Shown: positions 1 to 13,389 of the stretch, one piece after another
Numbering within the stretch: position 1 is the first letter of the stretch
Layout: each line of letters begins with the position of its first letter
Source of the DNA: Epinephelus fuscoguttatus
Lineage: Eukaryota > Chordata > Actinopteri > Perciformes > Serranidae
Direction of reading: 5' to 3'
Length of the DNA stretch: 64,000 nucleotides
Assembly (NCBI RefSeq): GCF_011397635.1
Contig: NC_064759.1
Location: 15,768,428 to 15,832,427, forward strand
Position numbers and translations under genes: made by a program
The notes under the pieces: model-generated
Told to the model about the DNA's origin: nothing
Databases searched by the model: none
Seen by the model: only the letters and a program-made list of their open reading frames with translations

Positions 1-639
1 TATTAAACAATAGAGAGACCTTTTTTTCTGGGTTCCTGCTGTCCCACCTCCCCAGCTCATTACACTTAGTTATCAGACATCACACGAACCCTGAAAACAC
101 GTTGTATTGTTATGCTGTCAAAATGACAAAAGCTCTCTGGTGCCCACCCAACTACCACTACACTACTGAGAGGAGTGTATGTGGAGAGAAAGAACATGAA
201 ATCAGCAGGAGGAGAGCTAGTTATCATTACCTCGAAGCAGTCGGTGGCCACAATTAACAGCACATGGAGGCTGCAGTGATTTACATTGTGAAGCGTTCAA
301 GCTCTATTCAGTAAAAAAAAAAACAGTATTGAGCAAAGGTAAATTCTAATGTTCTCATGATGTGTTCAATGTAAACTAATAAAATGTAGCTTTTAGTGAG
401 GCTCACCTAGGGCACCAAATGCGCCAGGGCCACCATTGTGCTCCGGACTAATAAACACCTCGGGTGGTGGGTGACATAATGCGAGTTGCCTGTCCGAAAA
501 CAATATGACGGTGAGCTGATAACAAATGATCTTGAATTACTTACTTATTGCTTTAGTAAACTAAAGTATGTTTCTTAAAACATTAAGTGACCTCACATGA
601 GGCAATTTTTCAGTGGCCAGAGGCATTATGTTCTCAGGT

Positions 640-905
640 TGTCTGTTTGTCCATCTGTCCCATTCTTGTGAACGTGATAACTCAAAAACACCTTGACTGG
701 CACAAACGTCTACTTGGACTTAAAGATGAACTGATTAGATTTTGGTGGTCAAAGGTCAAAGGTCACTCACAAAACATGTTCATACACTATATATGTCATA
801 ATTTCACACAAATGTCTACTGCGATAAAAATTATGAGGTTACGACACTTTATATCCAAGAGGTCAAAGGTCAACGTCACTGTGACACTAATTTTGGGTGA
901 AACTG
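640..905 (+). repeat. Dispersed teleost repeat with repeated GGTCAAAGGTCA boxes
   Basis: The segment has the phrases 'cacaaacgtctacttggact' and 'gaactgattagattttggtg' followed by several copies of 'ggtcaaaggtca'. I recognise this arrangement as a common interspersed repeat of percomorph fish. The class is not certain to me. The 126-codon open frame across it (587-967) has no family resemblance and is taken as chance. Confidence 0.45.
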
Positions 906-1141
906 TGGTGACTGTATGGATTGTCTGTACTGCCTGGTTAAGCGTGTGTGAAGCATCCATGTTTTAGAATTTGTAGCTTCTTTGCGGCAACATCCATATT
1001 TAGTTGGCACTGTCACCTGCCATGGCTACTTATGAGTCTGGACAGACATGGATGTAAAACTGTAACTTGGTGGAGTTCATCTTGAAGTAAAAGTCTGAAC
1101 ACAGAACAGAAACTTGTGGTATCGCTTTGGATACAAGTGGC

Positions 1142-1170
1142 AAATAAATAAATAAATAAATAAATAAATA
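1142..1170. repeat. (AAAT)n microsatellite
   Basis: About seven tandem aaat units lie just upstream of the splice acceptor of the first recognised plekhg6 exon. Confidence 0.85.
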
Positions 1171-1197
1171 CAATCATCCTCTAATTTTCATCCCCAG

Positions 1198-4100
1198 TTC
1201 CACAAGCGCTTCGCTTCCTATCAACATTACTGCTGGGAGGAGGAGAACAATCTGGAGTTCACACGCAGGCAGATGGAGAGCAACCCACATTTCCTCACCT
1301 ACGTTCAGGTACAGCAAGCAGCACACACCCGATACACCCAACATGCACACAGACACTCATACGTGTGAGGATAAAAACTGGCACACACAGACTGAATCAC
1401 TTGCCCACACAAACCCAATGAGTGCACCTGAATGGAATCAAGAGTAGTGACTAACTGCTCTGTTAATAATGGTGACGCGCTGTGGTGTGGTTTGTGATGT
1501 TTTCATAACCTTGTGGGCGACCTGTCATGGTTGCTTTGTGATGGCCAACCACTTGTTGCAGCATTTCTCCAAATGATTCAGACTTGGCAGCATTTCTTGT
1601 TCACTAAGCACAGGACTCCTTGGATATAGTTACTGCACATCAAGTGTGTCCTGCGGTAGTTGCACAAAGCCTGGGAAAGGAAGGAATTTTAAAAGCAATT
1701 TAAAAGAAACATGGCAGCCTGCAGTCAACAATGTTATTTTCTGTTCAAAACCAGGCACCACTTCTGTATATGTTTTTGTTCAACACTTGCTTTCTCACTT
1801 ATGTCACACCACCAGGCTTGTCAAACCTGAGTGGGAGGTGATAAGTTTTTGTTTTACAGCTAGAGAGACACTTTTACCAGGAAATTCTGCCTGGTGGGCG
1901 TCAAGGGGTCTTCTCAAACACGTCGAACAAAACAAAAACATCTCACTTAGCCCTCGGGGTAGTTTTTGTTTTGGTACATATGGTTTTTCCTTGTCACACA
2001 TTTGAGATATCAGTTCTCTAAAATTACTTAAATACTGTGGGGGTGAATGAAAATATAATGTCCCGTTAAAGCTCGGCAAGGCAGTTTAATTTTGATGTCG
2101 ATGAGCAAAAATCCTGTAATTAACTTTGAGCGTATTCTAATTCAAGTGGTCTGGGAGAACGCTTGACTTCTGCACCTCTGCTTGGATCTGTGTTCAGGTT
2201 TAGAAAATCTAGCCCTTGACTGGACACTTTGGCCAGTCGCAGGTCATTTTCAGAGAGAGCAGCTGTCAATCATGTCAGTCACGGCTTGTAAACTGTGGTC
2301 AAACCGTCAAACTAGGCAGTACTGATTAAATATGAGTCGAGATTCTGTTACTGCATTTCCTATCCCCCCCCACTAAAATATTGTCAGGAACAAATTTAGT
2401 GTACTGTTTAGCTGTAAAATAAGAACAGTTAAGCCAAAACAAGGCACCACCCACTGGCCAGCGCAAATGTTCTCATTTACAGCTAAATAGTACACTAAAA
2501 TATGTTTCTGATAATACTGACCGCAGTTAATTCACATGTTTGACAGTTGGATCAGAGACACCTCAGCTCCGATTGGTTGCTTACATATAGCATTAGGAGC
2601 ACTATGAGGAAACACAGGAGAATGATTTCATATAAGCTGCCTTGTGTATTAATGTCACCTTTTGCCATAAGACAAAACCTAAATGAAAAAAAGTACTGTA
2701 GCTTTAAATCAGGGTTATCTACAGAACTACCTGTGAATTCAATGGGAACTATTGCCTAGTAAAAACTTTAAAAATTCTCCACAGTAAGAGCTGAGGATTA
2801 ACCAGCATAACTGGGACATTGTTCATATAAAGATATGTCAGTATTGCATTTTTAAGATGTAATTTTCCAATGCTCAGTATGGCTAAATATTACGTATGTT
2901 ACTATAGGATGCTGTTATTGTCTTATTATGCTGTAATTGAGGTGAATTGCTCCTTTAAATTCAGACTTTTTAAACTATTTTATCCATGGTTCAAAGCCAA
3001 TATGTAATAGAACTAGTTTTAATCAAAGGCTCTGACTTGAGGTGATGTTTTTGTGTTTTTGTCTCATGCAGTGGGTGGAGACTCACCCTCAGTGTAACAG
3101 GATGCGGCTCGGGGACATGCAGGCCAAACCCCATCAGAGGATCACAAAGTACCCTCTGCTGCTCAAAGCTGTGCTGAAAACCACCCAGGATCCTCATGTA
3201 CAGCACACACTCAGAGGCATGGTGAGAAACTTTAACGTCCTGAAGTCACAAGTCTAATATTTAACATATTCTTGTTTAATATTTCCCCACGCTGTATTCC
3301 AAAAGTTGAATGAGAGTTCCTAGAGCTGTAAACTTATTTTACAGGATATCTAAAGTGCAGTATGGTGATTATAGATATTAGGTAGACAGAGGCCTCACTA
3401 TCAGTATACTGATCTTTGTGACAAACCCTGTGTGACTCATCTTTGCAGATGAACTCATGAGATATCTTACAGATGTCTTGAAAAAACATTTGTCAAAAGG
3501 GAGGGGAATGGCTGCTATTGAAAAATAAATCTCAAACAAATTTCAAATTCCCCAACCTTTCTCTCAGATCCTCTTTCATATTGTTGATAAATCGGAGAAA
3601 CGTCCATGTAAAATATTCCATCATGTGACCATTTAAAATTTAGCAAATGTGATTTGTCGCAAAGGACATTGACAAGAATAAAGATTCTTTCTTCTACTTA
3701 ATTTACCACCTGATAGTGATCCACATCTTCACATTGCTGAGGACATTTTGAGGATATGTTTTTTGATACAGTAAGCAAGATTTCACCTGCAAAAGGCCCA
3801 TTTTCATTTCTGGAGGCTGCAACTCCTTTAATATCAGATTTTACCCTTATCAGTGCAGCAAAACATTTGAAAGAATGAAAGAGGAACTTTTAAGTCATTA
3901 ACGCTGTTCATTTCAGCACAAATGATTTGTCTTCTGCAGAGCTACAAACTCTCACTAACCATCTTCTTCATGCTCCTCTGCAGTTGTCCAGTGTAAACAA
4001 CTTTTTGGAGAGTATCAATGACTACCTGAGGCTAAGAGATGAGGAACTCGCCCTCACCATCTCCGCTCAGAGGGTGGAGGGATACGAGGTGGAGGGAATA

Positions 4101-7100
4101 AATGAAGACATTGACAAGGTAAAACATGATCAGAAAATCAGCTTCTTGTGAATACTCTGGAGTCAGAAAATATCCTATGCACTCATAGATCCTCCTCTTG
4201 GTCAAGTAGACCTTCATTAGAGGCAGGGCAACTATTGCACCAATGGACAAACTATGAGGCAATGGACCCCTGGGCACAGACACCTCTTCTACACAGGAGC
4301 GAGACACCAAGACTGAAAGAGATGCTCTCTTTATAGTCACTTTACAGTATCTTTGTAGTTGTTTTGCATCTCTTTGTGGTCATAAGGTATTGCATGACCT
4401 AAAAGAGAGAAGACAGGATGTGGAGATCAGATATCAGGCTGTAATAACCATACTGAACATTATGGATTTCTGCCAATTTAAACAGGCATTCAATCTAATA
4501 TGTTTTGCCGCTGATGATTACTCATGATGGATTTCCTTGACAGCATGTCCGAGAGATCTGCCAGTTTGACCTAACATGCCCCATCAGAGGAGTAGGCCCT
4601 GATGTTGTGCGTAAGCTCCTGCTGGAGGAGAACTTGAAGATTCGGGGGAGAAAAGACAGCAAGGTGAGCAGAGACACTTCAGTGAGTCACAGCACATTTA
4701 AATCTATATCTTCAGAGTATCCTTTGTCGCTGCTTTTTTTCTTAAACTTTTGTGTGTGTCTCTTACATGGTACGATGCAGCTAGAAGTGGTGGCTCTCCT
4801 TTTCTCAGATGTACTTCTAATGACCAAAGTCCAGAAGAAGGGAGAGCGGCTGAAGGTAATTCGACCTCCTCTGGCCCTCGACAGAACGTATTGCATATCA
4901 CTGAAAGATGGCTGTGAGTAACACTTTCTTATTAAGACACAAGACAGTTGGATTCTGTATAAATATATTATAGATCCCATAATCATTCCTCCTCCCCTCT
5001 CAGGTTCATTTGTTCTCGTGGAGGTGGGTGAGCTTCGGAGTGCCCTGAATGTCTACATATTTGTAGCCAGCACCTCAGACAGCTGCTCCACGTGGGTCTC
5101 CACCATCCACCAGGCAAAGGTAAAAGCTGATATTTCAGGTCTGAAATGATAGTTGCCATATTTGCAGTGTGGCAATGTCAGTCTGTCTGTCAATTGTCTG
5201 TCCAACACTTTCAGACTGAAATATATGTCACTAATTATTGGATGAATTGCCATGAATTTCTTTACATTCATGTTCTCCAGAGGATGAATCCTGAAGACTT
5301 TGGAGATCTACGACTTTTACTTTAACCACTACCATTACAAAACACATTTTTGATTTTAAGGAAAATGTCTACACAACTGTTAAATGGATTGCCATGAATT
5401 GTAATAACTTGATCCCCCAGATTTTCCTCCAACATTATCACCTGTGAAAGTAATGATATTCCCAATAACTTTAGCTTAATGTCTAAAAACAAATATCTGC
5501 ATATGTATCTCGAAACTGTGGGCAACGGGACATGATTTTGTTTACAGAGGCATTCTGATTACTGTTTGTAGCCCAGGTTGTACTGACCAATGTTTGAGCA
5601 GGCTTTTGTCTGCAGGTAAACAGTCCACGTGGAGAGCAAAAGAAGCAAAACGCACTGACCAAAATCCATCGGCTATCTCCTGTTAACAATTAGATTATTA
5701 CGGTTTTTGTAGACTATCTGTATTCATATGCAGATATCTTTTACATAGATTAGCTAAAATGCTGTCTGGACCCATCAGATGGATACCCAGTGGGTTAAGG
5801 CATTTAGCTCTGTGTTTAAGTACAGCCTAGCACATTGTTTCCCAACCATGGGAACAATCACAGGGTCCAGATTTCTCCATAGTCATTAGCCCAAGGTCCG
5901 CACAGTTTAATACACACAGCATCATACTTGCGTTTGGCCATGTTTTTGAGCTAGTTTGCTGAATCTGTTAAATAGCTGTCCGTTAGTCACTCACTCTACT
6001 CTTTCAAACGACACATTTGTGAGTTACTTGCGGTCCATTCAGAGTGGTCCTGCAACCCACTTTTGGACCACGATCCACCAGTTGGGAACCACTGGCCTAG
6101 CAGAGCTGCTAGTGTGGCTGGAGTAGAGTATTAAGGCATTTGCATGCCAAATCTGTGGCAAGTGTGCCAAAGAGAAAATTGTACGAATTTGTGTTGTGTC
6201 AGTCATTTCTACATATTGACTATGTAACTTTCGTCCATCATTAATGTTTTCAGAACAGATTAGATTTTCTGTGTTGGGAGGAAATTGGATGAAATAGAAG
6301 ATGAGGACCACACATAGACATATAGATTCAGATTGACAGCGTGATGACATAGGGAGAGGACAGCTCAGCCCCTTCAGGTAGCTGCAGAGCCAAATGTCAG
6401 ACACCAGCAGAGAGTGGTGACAGCCAGGGATGTACCTCCAGTGGAGAGAGGCAAGAGAGCAGTCGAGTCTTTCCATTTTGCCTTGTGTTGCAAATTTTCG
6501 CAGTAAATACAACAATAAAACACACTGGACTCAGTGTGCAAGGGTTGTGTGCGTAACAGTGTTTATCTCATGAGAAAAATGCATACAAAAAATACGGACT
6601 TGGTGTGTACAGTCCTTTAGTTTTGGTACATAGAACTGAAATACAAATTCCATACTCATGAGTTTATTTTATCTCTATGTTACTTCGTCAGGAAACACTG
6701 ATGATCCTGAGACAAACAGAGAACAACAGACAACTAGAGAACTGGAGAATCCAGCAGCTGGAGGCCAAACCTGTCACAGAAGCCAAAGCAGATGATATGG
6801 AGACAGAAGAACAAACTTTATTACCATCAAGACGAGAGACCTTTGTGGATGAACTTAGTGAGGAACTTATTATCCCCAGATCAATAAATGGGATGTTGGC
6901 GTCAAACGAAGCAGAGGAACAGGATCAGCCTCCAGATGATGACACCACTAATAACCCTCTTGTACCTGTTTGGCACTCCCAGCCCAACATCAGTAACCGT
7001 AGATCACTGAATAGAGGCATTGCTGCTCGGCAACCAGAAGTCCAAGGATATGAATGGATAGAAATGGGAGTGAGAGCTGAACAAGTCAGGTTCTACACAG

Positions 7101-8467
7101 AGGAAGAGGAGCAAAGGGGGCAAATGGTGAACTGGAACCACAGGGTGCAATCTGCCCCTAATCTGGGTCAGTACATTCATGCTGCTGATCCGTTCAGATA
7201 CAACACAACTGGACCACTCTTCTATCCAGATGTTGACTACCCAATGGATGAAGAGAGTACTTCACAGCCTCCTTACCAAACCACAGTATCCAGGGAGGGG
7301 CCTGAGTTTTTAAGACCACCAGGAGAGGGAGTAATATCAACAAGGAGAGACTCAGATTCGCAGTCTGTGAACCAGGACTCCAGGAGAAATTCCAACTACA
7401 GCCAGTCTGGAGATGAGACTTTTCCAGAGGCTTGGGCTTTCTCCAAAAATCTGAAGTCGCCCGGGTTACGGAGGAGGCGGCCGGTCAGTACTCATCCCTC
7501 TACTCAGACATCTAGGCAGTTCTTCCAGGACTCAGGTCAGACAAACAGTGATACTCTCTCTAGCCCAAACAATAAACTGAAGAGAAGCTCTCTTCCCCCC
7601 GGCACAGATTCACACCGGGTGCTAAAGCTGGGCTCCCTGAAGCCGAACCAAGGGATGTTTTGGAAAACGAATGACAGAGTCTCCCCAGACCCTCGGACAT
7701 TTTCTGAATCTGAGCTTCCTGATCCTAACTTCTATGACAGAGCAAAAAACATAAGGAGAGCTTCCATTCCTAACATCATCATCGAAGGAGGCAATGGACT
7801 TCGTATGCACTCCAGCAGTCTGTACACATTACCAACAGAGAATGCGGCTTTCCCCATCTCAAGACATAACCCTAACGGACACCACTCACCTCTGGAGGGA
7901 CTCCTGGAAAGAGCCAGAGAGAGAGATGGATTATTAAGAAGAGGCAGAAATGCAACAATGCCTAATCTGAGGTCAAGGTATCCTCCTCCTTCCCCCTCGT
8001 TTTCCATCACATCGTCACCATCACCATCGCCCAGTGATGGAGACAGAGACACTGAGTGGGGGGAAGAGGAGGTGGAGCTGATGAGACACAGAGCGCTCAC
8101 AGTGAGTAAAGGATGGAAGGAGCAGTTGGTGGATGGAGATGAAGATGACAAGAGGAACAGGTTAGTTTGACAAAGTGCTAATTAGTTTCACATGTTTTTT
8201 TTATTTGACTAATTAACATGTTGCCTTGGTATCGTACGGATTTGATTTTTATTCATGTGTGGAGGAAGAAAGGATTTGGTTTCTTTTGCGCGGTAAAAAA
8301 CAAAACAGACACAAACAAACTAGTCACAACTGATGACGTATGAACAACATACTCCCACTACAACACTTGGAAACACATTTCCAAGAGAGCATCAACATGG
8401 CTTTGGAGGCCACCAAGTAAAACATACAATTGATCAATGAATACAAGTCCATTTGTCAAACAAGTGA

Positions 8468-8511
<44 letters not shown>

Positions 8512-11500
8512 AATACAGCCAGTATCAGAGGCAACTATCGCATCACTCTTAAAATTGGCATGTGATTCAAGAGAAGCCTGGTACATGATCTTCCCTATTG
8601 AAGTAAGACTTCAGTTGTCTCAGTCTCAGCCCCAGTTTTAGAAACATACAGCGACAAAATATTATTATTATTATTATTATTAGTAATAGTAGTAGTAGTA
8701 GTAGTAGTATTGTTATTAGAATTGTCAGCTCATAACTCTCCCTATCCATCTTCATTTACATTGCCTCCACTCCAACCAGTTTCCTTGGGGGAGGGGTATT
8801 TGATTTACCCTATCCCAGAGGTCGGCAACCTTTACTATTAAAAGAGCAATTTTTGGCCAAAACAGGTCAGAAAAGATCTACATAGAGCTGCAAAGCATAT
8901 TTGAGCCATATAATGAAGGTACCTAAATTAGTATATCAGCATTACTGATGGCATAAATCGAGTGTTCATTAATATCTTTTACCACTAGGTGGCTCCTCTG
9001 CAGTGTGCGTTTCATGATTATTTGCTCCTTTAACTTTGCAGCAATGGCGGTGAAAGCAAACAAATCTGTCCACACACTACTATATTCTCTGTTTTCCTTT
9101 TTTGAATTTGGAATCCATACTTAGCCTAGCTAGGGAGACTCAAGACGAGCCACCACCATTCAGGTTTGGCAAATTTAGAGGAAAAGGCAACAGGTTGTAG
9201 ATGTATGACGCACATTTTAGCTGAAGAAATGTTAAAACCTTTTTTTTTTAATTAAGTATACACATTTTTACAATCAGAGAATGTAAAATCACTTTAAGCC
9301 TAGAGCAATGATGTATGAAAAATAAAACTGTTAAAAATAAGTTATTTACTTTGCAGGTTACCTACCCCTGACCTAACCAATCATAGAGACCTAGGTAGCT
9401 GCCTGAATCTAACATTTAGATTAGATTTTTATTTCAAACATGCGAAATAAATAAGACAAAATATGAGTAGAAAACAAAACCAGAATACCCAGCAGACATA
9501 TTCCGTGAACAAAATAAGTATTTGATGTTGAAAAATAAGTAGGGGGAAGCAAGCACTTATCAAATCCTATACCGCCTTTTTATATTTCATCAATAAAGTT
9601 AATATTAAACATGAAAATTCTCACTGTTCATCCCAGTGTTCACCATACACATCTTGATCAAACTAAACAAATATGAAACAATCAAGACAAGACATCATTT
9701 TAAGTTGACACCATGCCAGCATACTGGTTTTGCCGGAGTTTTAATCAAGCAAAATGAAGTAAAAACAATAACAGGCCATGTCGGCACAGCTTGACAATGA
9801 CATTAGTCCTGCCCATGGCACTGACTGGCTCATCTTTAGTCTCCCCCGCAGAGCTCATAGGATTAATTGATTTTTCAACTGAGAAACTGCTGTTTCAACG
9901 AATCAGTCAGTAGAGTGGACAGATTCAAAGGTCTGGACCTGAGCAATACACACTGCACTTTCTGGACATTTAAGGGGACACTGTAATAAAGTAAACAATA
10001 CAAAGTATATTTGTTAAGTTAAAAAAAAGTAGTAATAATCTTATTTATTTTGAGGTTACAAAGAAAAAGCAAGTCTGTTCAAATCTATCTTGATTTGCTG
10101 CTTCACATGAGGGTCAGAGGTCGCACTCAGCGCCTCGTCGTGCTCAAGGACACTTCAGCAGAGTGGACACTTTCTGACAGAAGCTCAGGTCCTATTTTTT
10201 AAAAAGGAACTCCACCTGCTGCTCGACGACTGTCACACATTTTGGATGTTCTTTGACATTCAGATGTGCAGCTTGTGACGTGGCAAATAATCTACATCAT
10301 CAAGTCTCAGTTTTACTGATTGAATGCAGATCTTTTCATTGTCGTCACAGTACAGATGTTTTGTTTCTCTGGCAGTTAGATCATGTGTCCTCTTAATACT
10401 CATCTCTGTGTTGGTTAATGCTTATCTCTATGCTGGTTAGATTTAATTATATTCTCATTAATAGGGAAATTTAGTCTATACCTGTCATATCTCTACTTTT
10501 GAAATGAGTTTCCAGTATTGAGTAGGCTGGTGATGGACAGACTGTTTCGTGTGAATGGAAACATAAAATTACCTGTTTTTTCATGTGAACTAATCACAAA
10601 CCACTGGTTGTGCTCTCACGCCAAATTAGCACATCAAACATCTGATAAAACATTCGCTAAAACTTCTTTGAATATTTTAAATTGTGGGTCATTTATACTG
10701 GAAACTGCTAGACGCTTAAACAGCCTCCCTGTTATACAAACTTTTTAACAGCCTATTTCGTTACTTTAATTTCACTGTGCAATATATTCATGAGAGCATT
10801 ATTTAAGATCTTTATCTACTGTTTCACGTTTTCCCGTAATTGGGAGGAGGGGTATACCAAGTAGATGGAGAGCAACACTGATATATCCAGGTCAAGTTAC
10901 AAAAAAAATACAAAATTCAAAATAATTACAGTTACCAAAATCCCACTAGTGGTGTTGATACGACTATAAAAAAATGTTAAAATATTAAAATACTATTTAC
11001 AAAAAAACAAGAAAACAAAACAATACAAAATTACCCTAAAAAAATATGAAAGGCACACATAAAATGTTCTTAAAAATGTCCAGTAAAGCAGCTCAAAGAT
11101 TAAAAACAATCAGCTGTCCCTATCTCAGTCCAGCAGAGTTATCTGACAGCGGACAGTGGCCAAAATGGCATCACAACACCATAGCTCCGCTCTTCCCCAT
11201 CAGAAGTCTACACGTTCACAGGAAACCTGTCATAGGCTCAGAGACAGCTGCAGTCACTTGTCCACAGCACCATTACCCTCTTACAACCAAGTCGAATTGG
11301 TAGATACTTGCTTAAATCGGGCAGAGCTCTTACCTCTGTCAGATAGTTACAATGCACCGTAGGGCTGTGGCTGCTGCTTGCTCCTCTGTGTTGGTTTGTC
11401 TCAGCGGACCACCCTTGAATAGACTGCCAACTGCCATGCTGTTTTCGAAATGGTGTCATCTCGCCTCACTGACATCCCCTCGTGCTGCCTCTCAAACCAT

Positions 11501-13389
11501 CCTCTCGAGCTGCTTTCTTTCGATCCAACACACCCAGGCCTCCGCAGTCTCACTGGTTGTCATCCAAAACAGTTGTGTCTGGTTGGGTGGCCACCTTGTC
11601 CATCTGTAAAGGACTTTTCTACCAGGTGCAGGTATTTGGCACTAATTGATTGGGTCCAATTAAATGTAATTACTTAAATCACAACAACCCAATGATTAGG
11701 AAATAAAAGCCTGCAAATAAGAACAGTAAAACCAAGCACATTAAAAACATGCAGGATAAAATACAGCATCATATAAAAGCACAGCAAAGCACAATACACA
11801 ATAAAACTAGCACCTCTGCCTTGTGACAGAAACATGAAATTACCATTTTTTTCATGTTAACTAACCATAAAGCACTGTGAGCATCCTTAGGGCCTAACTA
11901 ACACCTCGACATCTTATTAAACATTTGCTAAATTTTTTTTGAATATTTTTAATTGTGTCCCCCGCGACCCTCAAGAGGATGAAGCAGTTAGAAGATGAAT
12001 GAATTTTAAATTGTGGATTGTTTACATCAGAAACTCCAAACCACACTTTTGTCATGCTCAGTTTTTAACCCTTTGACTGCCCATTTTGTGACTTTAATTT
12101 CACTCTAACATTATTTATAAGGACATAATTTAACATGAACATCATGTACTAATTATTGTATTGTGCAAGCCAGTTTAGACGTTTTATACTATATGGTTAG
12201 ATGGAAGGGCTCTTTGAGCAGCATTTAGTCTGTGCAGTTATGGTGCATGGAAACATAATCGCCCTGTTTTTCATGTTAACTAACCACAAACCACTGTGTA
12301 CATTCTCAGGGCTTAATTAACACATCTCATAAAAAACAATTGCCACCTTTTTTTTTTTTGTATCTTAAGTTGTGGATTGTTTACCTCGCAAAACTTCACA
12401 GGAGATTTAAACAATGTCCTTGTCAGAGCTCATTTTAAAACTTTTTAAACACCTAAAAAGAAACACAAGAACATTAAGCCATAATTACAACTCACGCATT
12501 TAAGTTAATTTGTCACATTTAAATATACATTTCATTGAACTGGCTCATAAATGAGTTGAAATAATGCCAATTCATACAAATAAGCTGAAATTCCATAACT
12601 CATTATGTTAAATTAAAACAAATTAAAGGTAGAAGTTGTTATGACTTATTAGTCAGATAAGACATCATCAATCATCAGCATGTTCTAACATCATGCATCA
12701 TAAAATAATTACTGTTTTGTGCATGGCAGTCCTTCTTTTAGGTATTTCATACTTCATGGTCAGACAGAAATCAACTCAAACTCAACTCAGATTTATTTAA
12801 AACACATTTAAAAACAACTCACTGAGCCAAAGTGCTGTATAAAAGGAATAAAACACTAAAAGGCAACATAACTGTCAGGTACACGGCTCAAAAATGTAGA
12901 GACACAACACACGCACAGGCATGCGTCAGGGAAAATCAGATCAGGGGGACTCAAATGCTCGTGAATAAAAGTAGGTTTTGAGTCTGGACTTAAACAAGTT
13001 AATGGTGGGGGCAGATCTGATTGGTACGGGGATGCTGTTCCACAGTTTGGGGGCAGACACAGCAAAGGCACAATCACCCCTGAAATGCATCTTTGAGCAG
13101 CTTTGAGTTCATAACCCAACTTGGGGCAGAGTAAAGGAAGTACTTCCACAGTAAATGTTATCAAACGCTGACTCTTGACCTTGTGTTTCCATCTCTTGTC
13201 GCCTTTAGTGTTATCTTTACAGACGGAGTAAACGTGGACTGGGCCGGTTGGTGCTTTGATGATGATGAAGTCATGGATCATTTACAGCCTGCAGGCGAAG
13301 GCTTCCTGGAGGGCATCAGCCGATCTTTGGCCTCCTGGGACATCCAGGGACTCTCAGAGCAAGAAGACGGGGAGTGTAGTCAGGTGTAG
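1198..13389 (+). CDS. plekhg6: PLEKHG6-like Rho guanine nucleotide exchange factor (3' part)
   Basis: Eight in-phase exons: 1198-1308, 3072-3221, 3984-4118, 4544-4663, 4781-4913, 5004-5119, 6692-8160, 13209-13389 (TAG). They give 804 residues and the 5' exons are outside the window. The first three exons carry the second half of a Dbl-homology domain; the CR3 signature PHQRITKYPLLLKAVLK is in exon 2 here. The PH domain spans exons 4-6 (LEVVALLFSDVLLMT and, near its end, STWVSTIHQAK). The 490-residue exon at 6692 is low-complexity, Ser/Pro/Arg-rich and probably disordered. DH-PH proteins of this family load GTP on Rho-type GTPases and act on the cytoskeleton. PLEKHG5 has the same layout, but lag3, mrpl51, vamp1 and tapbpl as neighbours point to plekhg6. 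The junctions between exons are inferred from splice consensus and unbroken reading frame. Confidence 0.85.
5833..6094. mobile_element. hAT-type MITE with exact 8-bp target duplication
   Basis: The element starts 'cattgtttcccaacc' and ends 'gttgggaaccactg', degenerate inverted termini of the hAT type. It is flanked on both sides by the same 8 bp, gcctagca (5825-5832 and 6095-6102). Length is 262 bp and I see no coding capacity. It sits in the plekhg6 intron before the long exon. Confidence 0.8.
8470..8511. repeat. (TA)n-(CA)n microsatellite
   Basis: A run of about eighteen TA dinucleotides passes directly into a short CA run. Confidence 0.9.
8658..8708. repeat. (ATT)n/(AGT)n trinucleotide repeat
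   Basis: Tandem att units change into agt units; a compound microsatellite in the last plekhg6 intron. Confidence 0.85.
8816..9370. mobile_element. Non-autonomous hAT-like element
   Basis: The left end 'cagaggtcggcaacct' and the right end 'aggttacctacccctg' are imperfect inverted repeats, the termini of a common fish non-autonomous hAT family (cag-ggtcggcaacc). The flanking 8-mers ccctatcc and acctaacc agree at 6 of 8 places, as expected for an old target duplication. There is no transposase frame. Confidence 0.65.
10530..10790 (+). repeat. Intronic tandem-like repeat, copy A
   Basis: This stretch aligns with 11826-12120 and 12230-12450. Shared phrases, in order, are 'gaaacataaaattacc', 'tcatgtgaactaatcacaaa', 'aacattcgctaaa', 'gaatattttaaattgtg' and 'actttaatttcactgt'. 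It is the oldest or most diverged of three copies in the same intron. Confidence 0.6.
11826..12180 (+). repeat. Intronic tandem-like repeat, copy B, with a nested insertion
   Basis: This is the second copy of the unit at 10530-10790, with 'gaaacatgaaattacc', 'tcatgttaactaaccataaa', 'aacatttgctaaa' and, after the nested insertion, 'actttaatttcactct'. A short retroposed fragment interrupts it at 11958-12008. Confidence 0.6.
11958..12008 (+). mobile_element. 5'-truncated SINE 3' end with target duplication
   Basis: 'gcgaccctcaagaggatgaa' followed by 'gcagttagaagatg' matches the last 45 or so bases of the SINE at 40338-40725. The piece is flanked by aattgtg on both sides (11951-11957 and 12009-12015). 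A 5'-truncated insert with a target duplication and a (GAAT)n-like tail is the mark of reverse-transcription-primed insertion. Confidence 0.7.
12230..12455 (+). repeat. Intronic tandem-like repeat, copy C
   Basis: Third copy of the unit at 10530 and 11826, with 'gcatggaaacataatcgccc', 'tcatgttaactaaccacaaa', 'cactgtgtacattctcaggg' and 'aagttgtggattgtttacct'. Confidence 0.55.
12775..13110 (-). mobile_element. LINE 3' fragment (end of ORF2 plus tail)
   Basis: On the minus strand 13090 to 12955 reads as the C-terminus of a fish LINE ORF2: GDCAFAVSAPKLWNSIPV, then RSAPTINLFKSRLKTYF and a stop. The 3' tail runs to about 12775. The pattern FAVSAPKLWNS...FKSRLKTYF is typical of L2/Rex1-like elements. 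It is 5'-truncated and lies in the plekhg6 last intron, 100 bp before the final exon. Confidence 0.7.

Larger units (their letters stand above)
1..1197. other. Intronic or upstream DNA of the RhoGEF gene, no exon found
   Basis: I see no coding exon here that could supply the missing start of the DH domain. The stretch is AT-rich. It holds a dispersed repeat in the middle (about 640-900) and an (AAAT)n run at about 1142-1170, directly before the first recognised exon. It is probably an intron of the gene that follows. Confidence 0.5.

Noticed and set aside
7622-8151. Minus-strand open frames opposite the long plekhg6 exon
   Set aside because: They are antisense to a well-supported coding exon and have no domain resemblance.
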